Shown here: one piece after another, positions 49,611-58,250 of the stretch
Layout: the number at the start of each line of letters is the position of its first letter
Numbering within the stretch: the stretch's first letter is position 1
DNA from: Rhodococcus sp. 14-2470-1b
Lineage (GTDB): Bacteria > Actinomycetota > Actinomycetes > Mycobacteriales > Mycobacteriaceae
Length of the DNA stretch: 64,000 nucleotides
NCBI RefSeq assembly: GCF_002259415.1
Contig: NZ_NPFY01000011.1
Span: 372,001 to 436,000 of the forward strand
Direction: 5' to 3'
The notes under the pieces: generated by a model
Told to the model about the DNA's origin: nothing
Seen by the model: the letters and a program-made list of their open reading frames with translations, nothing else
Database searches by the model: none
Translations under genes and position numbers: made by a program

Positions 49611-50959
49611 CCACCGGACCCATCACCACCAGACCTGCTCCACCGCTGCGCGAGTTCGGAGTTCGCGAATTTCTGCGCCTGCTCGTCATCGGCGCGGTCC
49701 TGGTGTTCTATCAGTTCCTGGCTGTCGGAAAGTGGGCGCTGGCCCCGCGTCGCGGCTGGCCGCTTCACGCCTCGGAGGGCGTCGTCGACGCCTTCTTCGT
49801 CCTGGGACCGACGTTCGTCAAGGTCGGGCAGTTGATGGGCTCGTCCCCCGGACTGTTCCCCAAGGTCCTCGCCGACACTTGTCTTCGATGTCTCGACGAG
49901 GTCCCGCCCTACCCGGGTGCACAGGCCCGCGCCACGATCGAGTCCGATCTGGGACGGCCGACAGCGGAGTTGTTCAGCCGCTTCGACGACGTCCCGCTGT
50001 CCTCCGCGTCGGTTGCACAAGTGCACCTGTGTGTCCTGCGCGACGGCCGCGAAGTGATCATGAAGGTCCAGCGTCGGGGCATCTACCACCGCATGAAGGT
50101 GGACCTGCGCATCGCCTACATCTTCGCCCGGGCGCTCGAGAAGTTCATCGTGTTCTTCAAGACCGCCAACGCATCCGCGATCATCGTCGACCTCCACGCC
50201 GCCACGTTCGCCGAGTTGGACAGTGTGGTCGAAGCGCGCAGGCAAGCGCGCTTCCGCGAATCGATCTCCGCGTTCGGCGACAACGAGTACGTCACCGCGC
50301 CGGAGGTGTTCGCCGAATACTGCGGCAGCCGCGTGATCTGCATGGAACGAATGCACGGTTCACCGCTCGACCAGTGCACGCCGGGCGACGCGTCGGAACT
50401 CGTCGTCCGGCGAGCCGCGAAGGTGTGGATGGAAGCGCTTGTGCTGCACGGACTCTTCCACGGTGACGTCCATGCGGGCAACGTCTGGGTGCTCGACGAC
50501 GGACGCGTGTCCTTCCTCGACTTCGGTGTGATGGGCGAACTCGACGAACAGTGGCGAATGCTCCTGCAGGACCTGTTCCACGCCACCGTCGTCGACGGCG
50601 ATTTCACCCGTCTCGCGGGCAGCGTCAAGCGCCTCGGGATCGTCACCGATGACGTCGGCACCGACGCCGAGGTCGGACTCATCCTTCAGGCCGTGTTCGC
50701 GCCGATGCTGTCGGACACGTTGGCGCACTTCAGCCTGACCGACTTCATCAAGGCTCTCGTCGGAATGGGCAAGCAGTACCGAACGTCGAGTCCCGAGGAA
50801 CTCATCCTCGTCGGCAAGCAACTCGGATACTTCGAGCGGTACGCGATCGAATTGGCTCCGAACTGGGCACTCGGAACCGATCCGTTCGTCTTCAAGAACG
50901 TCTTTCCCGCGGAAATCGCTGCGCTGTCCACAGCACGCGGAGTGGAACTGCCCGACTGA
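49607..50959 (+). CDS. UbiB/ABC1/AarF atypical kinase-like protein
   Basis: 450 aa. N-terminal membrane-proximal segment (LRLLVIGAVLVFYQF). Family KxGQ motif in FVKVGQLMGSSPGLFP, Ala-rich loop SSASVAQVH, Lys in VIMKVQRRG, catalytic-like FHGDVHAGNV and metal Asp in VSFLDFGVMG. UbiB proteins support quinone or lipid homeostasis through ATPase activity. Translationally coupled to the TetR gene (ATGA), which probably represses it. Confidence 0.9.
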   Translation: MTTGPITTRPAPPLREFGVREFLRLLVIGAVLVFYQFLAVGKWALAPRRGWPLHASEGVVDAFFVLGPTFVKVGQLMGSSPGLFPKVLADTCLRCLDEVPPYPGAQARATIESDLGRPTAELFSRFDDVPLSSASVAQVHLCVLRDGREVIMKVQRRGIYHRMKVDLRIAYIFARALEKFIVFFKTANASAIIVDLHAATFAELDSVVEARRQARFRESISAFGDNEYVTAPEVFAEYCGSRVICMERMHGSPLDQCTPGDASELVVRRAAKVWMEALVLHGLFHGDVHAGNVWVLDDGRVSFLDFGVMGELDEQWRMLLQDLFHATVVDGDFTRLAGSVKRLGIVTDDVGTDAEVGLILQAVFAPMLSDTLAHFSLTDFIKALVGMGKQYRTSSPEELILVGKQLGYFERYAIELAPNWALGTDPFVFKNVFPAEIAALSTARGVELPD

Positions 50960-50977
50960 ACCGGGTGGAACTCTCGG

Positions 50978-51967
50978 CTACTTCAGTTGGAGAACTACTT
51001 TGCCTGCGGCGGTGCGATTTTCGAGTGACGAAATGGCATCGGATGCCTTGTCGATCGAGAACACCGTCGGCTCCGGGGCAGTCAGATCTCCCGACGCCAG
51101 AAGCGGTTCCAGCTCCGCCCACTGAGTCGCGAGGTACCCCGGCCGTGTCCTCCACCATGCGCCCCAGCCGACACCGACGACGTCGACGTTGTTGAGCAAC
51201 AGGCGATTCACCTTCACGGTCGGGATCTCGCCGCCCGTGAAACCGAGGACCAGGATGCGTCCCGCCGGTGCCAGGCTTCTGATGCTGTCGGTGAATCGGT
51301 CACCACCGACCGGATCGACCACGATGTCGACGCCTCTGCCGTCGGTCAACTTCTTGACAGCGTCTTTCCACCCTGTCCCGTCGGCGTCCGAAATAAGCAC
51401 GACGTCGGTGGCGCCTGCAGCCTTCGCGATCTCACCTTTCGCCTCGGTGCTGACGACCGCGATCACGCGCGACGCACCGAGTATCGGCGCCAATCGCAGC
51501 GCGGAGGTCCCGATACCGCCCGCGGCGCCGTGCACCAGCACGGTCTCGCCCTCGGCCAACCGCCCGCGTTCGCGGAGCGCGAAGTGCACCGTGAGGTCGT
51601 TGAAGAGCAAACCCGCTCCTGCCGTGAGCGACACGGCGTCGGGAAGTGGGAACACGGTGTCGGGCGAGACGACGGCGACCTCCGCCATGCCGTCGGACAG
51701 CCCGGTCAGCGCGGCGACGCGATCGCCAGGGGCGAAACCCGATCCCTCCGGCGCCGAGCGCACGATCCCGGCGATCTCGCTGCCGGGTACGAACGGTAGC
51801 TCCGGCTTGTACTGATACAGACCCCGGGTCAGCAACGCATCCGGGTACGCGACGCCTGCCGCCTCCACGTCGATCACCAACGCGTCGTCGCGAACCGTGG
51901 GTTCGTCGACGTCGACGATCTGCACCGATTCCGGGCCGTCGAGACTCGTGATGTGTACCGCGCGCAT
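50978..51967 (-). CDS. NADPH:quinone oxidoreductase-like MDR protein
   Basis: 329 aa zinc-free quinone reductase type. GVAYPDALLTRGLYQYKPEL, FVPGSEIAGIV, nucleotide motif VHGAAGGIGTSALRL, VDIVVDPVGGDRF. Start ATG 51967 (MRAVHITSL); the longer frame has no homology. Convergent with the UbiB-like gene, 18 bases apart; divergent from the dienelactone-hydrolase-like gene. Confidence 0.9.
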   Translation of the reverse strand: MRAVHITSLDGPESVQIVDVDEPTVRDDALVIDVEAAGVAYPDALLTRGLYQYKPELPFVPGSEIAGIVRSAPEGSGFAPGDRVAALTGLSDGMAEVAVVSPDTVFPLPDAVSLTAGAGLLFNDLTVHFALRERGRLAEGETVLVHGAAGGIGTSALRLAPILGASRVIAVVSTEAKGEIAKAAGATDVVLISDADGTGWKDAVKKLTDGRGVDIVVDPVGGDRFTDSIRSLAPAGRILVLGFTGGEIPTVKVNRLLLNNVDVVGVGWGAWWRTRPGYLATQWAELEPLLASGDLTAPEPTVFSIDKASDAISSLENRTAAGKVVLQLK

Positions 51968-52061
51968 GTGCTGTCCTCTCGGAAGATCTGCTGCCAGGGG
52001 GAATGCCGACGATCTACGTACCTCGATCCCACCGTACAAGTCGATGTGATCGAATCGACTC

Positions 52062-52742
52062 ATGAGTACCCCCCTCACCGTCGAAACACCGTCCGGACCG
52101 GCGCGCGGAGGCATCGTCGTCGTCCAGGAAGCCTTCGGAGTGACCACCCACATCGTCGACATCTGCCGGCGCCTCGCCGACGCCGGTTGGGTAGCGGTCG
52201 CACCCCATCTCTTCCACCGCCAGGACAAGCAGATTCACGAGTACACCGACATGGATTCGGCGATGGCGTCCATCGGCGCGCTGCAGGCCACCGAGGTCGA
52301 TGCCGATGTCGACGCGGCCCTCGGCGACATCGCCGCCCGCGGGTTCGAACCGGCCCAGTCCGCGATCATCGGGTTCTGCATGGGCGGATCGGTTGCCTTC
52401 CACACCGCTGTTCGACGCACGCTCGGCGCAGCCGCCACCTACTACGGCGGCGGTATCGACAAAGCCCGCTTCGGTTATCCGACAATGCTGTCGGTCGCCG
52501 ACGCACTCCAGACACCGTGGCACGGATTCTTCGGCGACCTGGACACCGGCATTCCCGTCGAACAGGTCGAACAACTGCGTGCCGCAGCAGCAGCTGCGCC
52601 GGTGTCGACCGAGATAACTCGCTACGCAGAAGGCGAACACGGTTTCAACTGCAACGACCGGCCCGCGGTCTACAACCCCGACGCCGCCGCCGACGCCTGG
52701 GTCCGCACTCTCGACTGGTTCGACGGACATGTCGCCCACTGA
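52062..52742 (+). CDS. Dienelactone hydrolase-family protein
   Basis: 226 aa. Nucleophile Cys in GFCMGGS, Glu in VVVQEAFGV that orders the Cys, Asp in GDLDTGIP and His in GEHGFNC complete the DLH triad. Possible role in lactone or ester cleavage of an aromatic pathway, but no ring-cleavage genes are near. Overlaps the next gene by 14 bases. Confidence 0.9.
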   Translation: MSTPLTVETPSGPARGGIVVVQEAFGVTTHIVDICRRLADAGWVAVAPHLFHRQDKQIHEYTDMDSAMASIGALQATEVDADVDAALGDIAARGFEPAQSAIIGFCMGGSVAFHTAVRRTLGAAATYYGGGIDKARFGYPTMLSVADALQTPWHGFFGDLDTGIPVEQVEQLRAAAAAAPVSTEITRYAEGEHGFNCNDRPAVYNPDAAADAWVRTLDWFDGHVAH

Positions 52743-53661
52743 ACCGAGCTCGACCGAACCGAGCTCGACCGAACCGAGCTCGACCGAAGCAGACCAGGTC
52801 AGAGCGTTCTGGCGGGAGCTCGAACTGCCGGGCCTGTTCGACGTCCACACCCACTTCATGCCGAAGAACGTCATGGACAAGGTGTGGGCGTACTTCGACA
52901 GTGCGGGGCCTCTCGTGGGCATGGACTGGCCGATCACCTACCGCGAGGACGAGGAGGCGCGCCTGGACCGGTTGCGTGAGTTCGGCGTACGCGGCTTCAC
53001 GTCGATGATCTATCCGCACAAGCCAGGGATGGCCGCGTGGCTGAATTCATGGGGTGCAGATTTCGCGCAACGCACACCGGATTGCCTTCGGACGGCAACG
53101 TTCTACCCCGAGCCCGACGCGGGGCGGTACGTCGCCGACGCGATTACCTCCGGAACTCGAATCTTCAAGTCGCACATCCAGGTAGGGAACTATGCACCGG
53201 GCGATCCCCTGCTGGATCCGGTGTGGGGCGCCATCGAGGATGCGGCGGTACCCGTCGTCATCCACTGCGGTTCCGGCCCCGCACCCGGTGACCACACCGG
53301 ACCGGAGCCGATCGCCGGACTGCTCCGACGATTCCCGCGCCTACCGTTGATCATCGCGCACATGGGCATGCCCGAGTACACCGAATTCCTCGATATCGCG
53401 ACGCTTCACCAGGAGGTACGACTGGACACCACGATGTCCTTCACCGATTTCTCCGAATCGGCATGGCCGTTTCCGGTCGCCGAGAGATCGCGTCTGCTGG
53501 ATCTGCAGGATCGCATCATGTTCGGAAGCGACTTTCCCAACATCCCGTACCCGTATCTCGATGCGCTCGAGGCCGTCCGTCGATTGGATCTGGGCGACGA
53601 CTGGGTTCGAGATGTCTGCTACCACAACGGCGCAACCCTCTTCGGACTGCACGAGGCGTGA
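52729..53661 (+). CDS. Amidohydrolase family protein (TIM-barrel, ACMSD-like)
   Basis: 310 aa metal-dependent hydrolase or decarboxylase. Metal ligands HTH in LFDVHTHFMP, His in VIHCGSGP, HMGMPEY and Asp in FGSDFPNIPYP. N-terminal tail MSPTEPSSTEPSSTEPSSTE arises from 15-bp repeats and precedes the conserved core at residue 24. Alternative start downstream is not obvious. Translationally coupled to the dienelactone-hydrolase-like gene. Confidence 0.88.
   Translation: MSPTEPSSTEPSSTEPSSTEADQVRAFWRELELPGLFDVHTHFMPKNVMDKVWAYFDSAGPLVGMDWPITYREDEEARLDRLREFGVRGFTSMIYPHKPGMAAWLNSWGADFAQRTPDCLRTATFYPEPDAGRYVADAITSGTRIFKSHIQVGNYAPGDPLLDPVWGAIEDAAVPVVIHCGSGPAPGDHTGPEPIAGLLRRFPRLPLIIAHMGMPEYTEFLDIATLHQEVRLDTTMSFTDFSESAWPFPVAERSRLLDLQDRIMFGSDFPNIPYPYLDALEAVRRLDLGDDWVRDVCYHNGATLFGLHEA
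52738..52788 (+). repeat. 15-bp tandem repeat in the amidohydrolase N-terminus
   Basis: Unit ACCGAACCGAGCTCG, three copies plus a partial one, encoding TEPSS. Confidence 0.9.
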
Positions 53662-53683
53662 GCCGAACCGACTGAACCGAAGG

Positions 53684-54547
53684 TCAGGCCTGCTTGAAAC
53701 CGCGAAGCGCCTCGCTGACCGCACTGCCCTGGCGGAAGCCCGCATCGGCGGCTGCAGAACGTACAGCCGGGTCGGTGGGGTCGGGTCCGATGGCCGACAG
53801 CGTGTCGGCGTCGGGCCGGATGACCTCGACGCTCGAACCTCCCGCGATCAAGCGTTCGCGCTCGGCCGCCGACGGATCCTGCCCGGCATCGACGACGCCG
53901 ACCTGCAGGATCAGGACTTTCGCGAAACCGACTGCGAGGTCGGCATTTTCGCTGGATCGGACGCCGCCGTCGATGTAGCGATGCACGCCTATCGTCACCG
54001 GCGGCCACATTCCCGGGATGGCGCAACTGGCTGCGACGGCGTCGACCAATCGCACTCCGGAATCGCGATTCAGGACTCGATGTCGGCCCGATTCCGCGTC
54101 CACCGCCACGACCCTGAGATCGCGATCCGGCCACTCGTGCGACGGCAGCCTGTGTGCGATCACCGCACGTCGCTCCGCTTCGGACGGTGTCGACGCCGCG
54201 AGAGCGGCAGTGCCGACGTAGCGGGCGAAGCGCTGTCGGTCGCCTGCTGCCCGCTCGGCGGCCGCGTCGAGCAACTCGTTCAGCGAGTCGATCGACACAT
54301 TCGGACGTGGCTCGTCGATCTGCAGTTCGGGCCGAACCTGCCTGTCGTAGAGGTCTGCGAGCGACACTCCACTGCTGACCTGGGCTGCGACGGCCGCTCC
54401 CGCCGAAGTGCCGAGCAGCATGTCCGACCAGTCGGGGCCGGTCACGTCGACACCGGCGTGGGCCAGTCCGTGAAGCAGGCCCGTCTGCCATGCGATTCCG
54501 GCGACCCCACCGCCGCCGAGAACCAACGCTGTGCGCGACACATTCAT
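53684..54547 (-). CDS. Patatin-like phospholipase
   Basis: 287 aa. Oxyanion loop LVLGGGGVAGIAW, nucleophile GTSAGAA, and catalytic Asp in DGGVRSSENADLA, the Ser-Asp dyad of patatins. No signal peptide. ATG 54547 places the Gly-rich loop near the N-terminus; ATG 54565 would add six residues. Convergent with the amidohydrolase gene. Confidence 0.9.
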   Translation of the reverse strand: MNVSRTALVLGGGGVAGIAWQTGLLHGLAHAGVDVTGPDWSDMLLGTSAGAAVAAQVSSGVSLADLYDRQVRPELQIDEPRPNVSIDSLNELLDAAAERAAGDRQRFARYVGTAALAASTPSEAERRAVIAHRLPSHEWPDRDLRVVAVDAESGRHRVLNRDSGVRLVDAVAASCAIPGMWPPVTIGVHRYIDGGVRSSENADLAVGFAKVLILQVGVVDAGQDPSAAERERLIAGGSSVEVIRPDADTLSAIGPDPTDPAVRSAAADAGFRQGSAVSEALRGFKQA

Positions 54548-54603
54548 CCCCTTCGATACGAACATCCCCGGCTACGTTCTTCGAGCCCCAGGCACAGAAC
54601 CTA

Positions 54604-55476
54604 CTACCTCGGTGTCGAATCACCCGCGGAGCGAGACTGCCGATTCACACGCGGAGCGAGCCACGCGACCAGATCGGCGAGGACCTGCTCACGTTCGGGT
54701 TCGTTGAAGACCTCGTGGAACAAGCCGTCGTACACCTCGAGGGTGAGGTCGGTGGAGCCGGCTCTCTCGGCGATCATCCGGCTGCCTGCCACGTCGGCGA
54801 GTTTGTCCTCGCTGCCGTGCTGCAGCAGCACCGGCAGCGTCAACGACGGCAGGGCAGCCGGGAAACTTTCCATCGCGCCGACGAGGTGGCTGGCCAGCCC
54901 GGCAGGAACTTTCCCGTGATGCACGAGGGGATCCGCGTCGTACGCGGCGACGACAGCGGGGTCGCGCGAGACGTCGGCCGAGTCGAGTGCCTGAACCGGA
55001 ACGGAAGGCGCGATTCTGCCGAGTAGCTTTCCGATCGGCACGAGGATCTTGGGTGTTCCGTCACCGAGCACCACTGCCGGGCCGGACAGCATGAGACCGT
55101 CGAGCTCGGCTTGATGCTCGAGTGCGTAGGACAGCGCGATAGCGCCGCCCATGCTGTGCCCGAGCAGGAATGTCTTGGTGTTCGGGTGCGCGGTGCGGGC
55201 GATGCGGAACAGTTCGTGCAGGTCGCTCACGTAATCCGACCAGTTCTTGGACTCGAGCCGTTTGCCACCCGACCGCCCGTGCCCTCGGTGGTCGATCGCG
55301 TACACGATTAGGCCGAGGTCGCCGAGCACGGCGGCAACGTGGTCGTAGCGTCGGGCATGCTCACCCAGTCCGTGGGACAGCACGACCAGCCCGGTAATCT
55401 CGGCATCGGGCGTCCAGACGTCGTAGACGATGTCGGTCCCGTGCCGGCCAACGAGCGAGAACTCGGCTCTGTCCAC
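54604..55476 (-). CDS. Monoacylglycerol lipase, Rv0183-like
   Basis: 290 aa, close to mycobacterial Rv0183 through its whole length: YDVWTPDAEITGLVVLSHGL, GEHARRYDHVAAVLGDLGL, DHRGHGRSGGKR, GHSMGGAI (nucleophile Ser), DPLVHHGKVPAG, HGSEDKLADV (acid) and GLFHEVFNEPER (His). Degrades monoacylglycerols from host or storage lipids. GTG 55476 chosen because GAGGAGC lies seven bases before it; the frame extends to 55518. Divergent from alkB, both fitting long-chain lipid or alkane use. Confidence 0.92.
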   Translation of the reverse strand: MDRAEFSLVGRHGTDIVYDVWTPDAEITGLVVLSHGLGEHARRYDHVAAVLGDLGLIVYAIDHRGHGRSGGKRLESKNWSDYVSDLHELFRIARTAHPNTKTFLLGHSMGGAIALSYALEHQAELDGLMLSGPAVVLGDGTPKILVPIGKLLGRIAPSVPVQALDSADVSRDPAVVAAYDADPLVHHGKVPAGLASHLVGAMESFPAALPSLTLPVLLQHGSEDKLADVAGSRMIAERAGSTDLTLEVYDGLFHEVFNEPEREQVLADLVAWLAPRVNRQSRSAGDSTPR

Positions 55477-55567
55477 AGTGGTGCTCCTCACGTCGGGTCT
55501 GTGTGCCCATCCGATCACGTGGCTGGTTCGAACGACAATGGTGAGGACCTTTGCCCGAAAATAACTG

Positions 55568-55586
55568 TTACCTTTAGTCAGAGTAA
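55568..55586 (+). promoter_or_regulatory. Imperfect dyad in the alkB upstream region
   Basis: TTACCTTTAGTCAGAGTAA with TTAC/GTAA ends, in an A/T-rich stretch (55555-55600) that stands out in this GC-rich DNA and probably holds the alkB promoter. It may bind a regulator. Weak evidence. Confidence 0.3.
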
Positions 55587-55628
55587 ATTTCTTGCGGTCG
55601 ATTTTCCGAGAGGGGGTATGCGACCCTC

Positions 55629-56747
55629 ATGACCCAGCAGAGTCCGAGCGTGCCGCTCACGTGGCGCGATCCCAAGAGATACCTGTGGCCTCTCGGCCTG
55701 GTGATCCCGCTCAGCCCGTTCATGGCCTGGGGCCTGGTCAGTTGGCTCGGCCCCGGCGCGTTCTGGCTGCTGGGCCTGGTGATCATGGGCATCGTCATCC
55801 CGCTCGTCGACGCCTTCTCCGGCGTAGACCGTCGTAACCCGCCCGTCGAAGCCGCCGAGGCGCTCGAAAAGGACAAGTACTACCGCTGGTGCCTGTATCT
55901 GCTGATCCCGCTGCAATACGCCGGGCTGGTCCTGGCCTGCTACCTGTGGGCGCACGGACCTCTCGGAGTTCCGGAGCGTGTCGGATTGGCGATCACCATC
56001 GGAATCGTCGGCGGAGTCGGCATCAACGCCGCGCACGAACTGGGCCACAAACGTGAGAACGTCGAGCGCTGGTTGTCCAAGGTGACATTGGCGCAGTCGT
56101 TCTACGGGCACTTCTACGTCGAGCACAACCATGGGCACCACGTGCGCGTGGCGACGCCGGAGGATCCTGCGTCGGCCAAGTACGGCGAGAGCTTCTGGAG
56201 GTTTCTTCCGCGGAGCATGATCGGCGGCATCGTCTCCGCGTGGGAGCTCGAGCAGCGCCGGCTTCATCGCATCGGCAAATCACGCTGGACCGCCCACAAT
56301 CACCTGTTCAACGCGGCGGCCATCTCGGTCGTGTTGTTCGCGGCTCTGATCGCAGGCTTCGGCTGGATCGTGGCGCCGTACCTGGTGCTGCAGGCTGTGA
56401 TCGCGGTTATTCTCTTCGAGGCCGCGAACTACCTGGAGCATTACGGGCTTCTGCGGCAGAAGACCAAGCGCGGGCGGTACGAGCGCACCAATCACACCCA
56501 CAGCTGGAACAGCGATCACCTGTGGAGCAACCTGTTTCTGTACCACCTCCAGCGGCACAGCGACCACCACGCCAACCCGGTGCGGCGGTACCAATCCCTG
56601 CGCAGCATGGACGACTCACCGCAGCTCCCGGCCGGGTATGCAGTGATGATCTTCTGTGCACTCGTACCTCCGCTGTGGCGGAAGGTGATGGATCAGAGGT
56701 TGATCGACTATTACGACGGGGACATGTCGCGCATCAATTCCTTGTGA
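55629..56747 (+). CDS. alkB: Alkane 1-monooxygenase
   Basis: 372 aa integral membrane di-iron hydroxylase that oxidises the terminal carbon of n-alkanes. Six helices and the four histidine motifs: HELGHK, EHNHGHH, LQRHSDHH and NYLEHYGL. Rubredoxin and rubredoxin reductase genes, which usually follow alkB in rhodococci, are absent, and there is no C-terminal rubredoxin fusion; electrons must come from a system encoded elsewhere. AGAGGGGG lies about 11 bases before the ATG. Confidence 0.95.
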   Translation: MTQQSPSVPLTWRDPKRYLWPLGLVIPLSPFMAWGLVSWLGPGAFWLLGLVIMGIVIPLVDAFSGVDRRNPPVEAAEALEKDKYYRWCLYLLIPLQYAGLVLACYLWAHGPLGVPERVGLAITIGIVGGVGINAAHELGHKRENVERWLSKVTLAQSFYGHFYVEHNHGHHVRVATPEDPASAKYGESFWRFLPRSMIGGIVSAWELEQRRLHRIGKSRWTAHNHLFNAAAISVVLFAALIAGFGWIVAPYLVLQAVIAVILFEAANYLEHYGLLRQKTKRGRYERTNHTHSWNSDHLWSNLFLYHLQRHSDHHANPVRRYQSLRSMDDSPQLPAGYAVMIFCALVPPLWRKVMDQRLIDYYDGDMSRINSL

Positions 56748-56749
56748 GT

Positions 56750-56764
56750 GGGCGCGGAGCGCCC
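56750..56764. terminator. Short GC hairpin between convergent genes
   Basis: GGGCGC-GGA-GCGCCC, six-bp stem with a 3-base loop between the alkB stop and the stop of the AAA gene. Confidence 0.5.
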
Positions 56765-57954
56765 TAGTCGTCCGTCTGCGCCCGCAGGTATCGCCCGAAG
56801 TGGGGGACCGTGAAGGCGATGGTTCCCCGCTCGGCGGAGTAGATCAGCCCCTTCTTGATGAGCCCGTCACGTGCGGGGGACAACGACGCGGGCTTGCGGC
56901 CCAGTTCGGTGGCCACCGCGGATGTCGGCACCGAGGCATCGTCGCCCGAAAGATCGGCCATTGCCCGCATGTACTCGCGCTCCGCTGGAGTTGCCCGCTC
57001 GTACCGCGAACCGAAGAATCCGACCGCGAGCTCTTCCTCCGCAGTCGGTGCTGCGACACGGACGTCCTCGGCGGTGATCGGTGATTCGGCCGCGAGATCC
57101 CACGTCGCCTTGCCGTACGCCTGCACGAAGTACGGGTATCCGTCCGCAGCGTCGTACAGCGCGTCGAGTGCCTCGGTGGTGAACTCGACGTCTTCGCGAT
57201 CCGCCGGCGCGATCAACGCAAGATCTGCCGCGGTCCGTTCGAGCCTGCCGATGCGGTGATAGCTGAACAGCCTCTCCGAATAGCTCTTCGACGCGGACAG
57301 GACTGCAGGCAGATGCGGCAACCCTGCGCCGACGATGATCAGCGGCGCCGCGTCCTGGCTCAGCTCGTGGCAGGCCGCGCACAGGGCCGAGATGTCCGCA
57401 GGCCCGAGATCCTGCATCTCGTCGATGAAGATGGCGATACCTACTCCGACGTCCCCGGCGAGCGCCGACGCGTCGAGCAGCAGTTCGACCAAGTCGATCT
57501 CGATGTCACCCGAGTCGGCGCGTCCGGTCTTCGCCGGAACGTCGATGCCGGGCTGCCAACGCTCGCGCATGCCCTTGTCCGCCGACGCTCGGAGCGCGAA
57601 CGCCTTGAGCACACCGAGAAATTCGTCGACGCGCTCAGGATCCCGGTGCGACGCAGCAATTCCTCGGACGGCCATGTGCAGCGCCGACGACAGTGGCCGT
57701 CGCAGCTCCTGGTCCGGCCGCGCTTCGATCTTTCCGGTTCCCCATCCTCGCGCGACGGCCGCCGATCGCAGGTGGTTCAGCAGCACCGTCTTCCCGACGC
57801 CGCGCAGACCCGTCAGTACGACGCTTCGCTCCGGACGGCCACGGGTGATGCGCTCGAGTACGACGTCGAAGGCGTCGAGTTGCTTCTTTCGCCCTGCAAG
57901 TTCGGGCGGACGTTGACCTGCGCCGGGAGCGTAGGGGTTACGCACGGGGTCCAT
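56764..57954 (-). CDS. AAA ATPase with C-terminal winged helix
   Basis: 396 aa, ORC/Cdc6-like or NACHT-like AAA protein. Walker A TGLRGVGKTVLL (about residues 48-59), Walker B IAIFIDEMQDL, sensor VGAGLPHLP. The C-terminal part (PAEREYMRAMADLSGDDASV, TSAVATELGRKPASLSPARD) is winged-helix-like. Such proteins are frequent and unassigned in actinobacteria. ATG 57954 (MDPVRNPYAPG) chosen; the open frame begins at 57993 without homology. Confidence 0.85.
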   Translation of the reverse strand: MDPVRNPYAPGAGQRPPELAGRKKQLDAFDVVLERITRGRPERSVVLTGLRGVGKTVLLNHLRSAAVARGWGTGKIEARPDQELRRPLSSALHMAVRGIAASHRDPERVDEFLGVLKAFALRASADKGMRERWQPGIDVPAKTGRADSGDIEIDLVELLLDASALAGDVGVGIAIFIDEMQDLGPADISALCAACHELSQDAAPLIIVGAGLPHLPAVLSASKSYSERLFSYHRIGRLERTAADLALIAPADREDVEFTTEALDALYDAADGYPYFVQAYGKATWDLAAESPITAEDVRVAAPTAEEELAVGFFGSRYERATPAEREYMRAMADLSGDDASVPTSAVATELGRKPASLSPARDGLIKKGLIYSAERGTIAFTVPHFGRYLRAQTDD

Positions 57955-58124
57955 GGGGTCAAAGTAACAAGTGGGATTGAACTTTATGGGCACATCTAGG
58001 TCGTGTCCTAGAGAGTGTTATCGAGACCTAGCGACTTCATCGCACAGTATCGGGCACTATCGGCTGAGCGCTAGACGCCGTTAGACGACCGAATTCTTGC
58101 TCTGCATGGGCAGGCGGGAGTACC

Positions 58125-58175
58125 TTGACTCTCGTGAAGAAGCTTCTCGTAGTACACCGCCGTAGCGGGGTCTGA
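58125..58175 (+). CDS. Leader peptide of a branched-chain attenuator
   Basis: 16-codon ORF from TTG 58125 (GGGAG four bases upstream), reading TLVKKLLVVHRRSGV after the start. Within nine residues it has three Leu and three Val codons, including CTTCTCGTAGTA. An internal GTG at 58134 is an alternative start. The terminal Arg-Arg-Ser-Gly-Val codons form part of a hairpin (see 58163). Leader peptides of this kind control leuA in actinobacteria. Confidence 0.65.
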   Translation: MTLVKKLLVVHRRSGV

Positions 58176-58201
58176 TTCGGACCGACCCCCGCTGCGGGTC
58201 G
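58163..58201 (+). promoter_or_regulatory. Attenuator with alternative hairpins upstream of the LeuA-domain gene
   Basis: AGCGGGGTC (58164-58172) can pair with GACCCCCGCT (58184-58193), the antiterminator; CGACCC (58183-58188) can instead pair with GGGTCG (58196-58201), the terminator. The first segment lies at the end of the leader ORF, so a ribosome stalled at the Leu/Val codons would leave it free and favour antitermination. Confidence 0.6.
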
Positions 58202-58250
58202 TTGTGCTACCCATCTCGGTCCTTCCTTCACATTCGGAAAGACCACTCCT

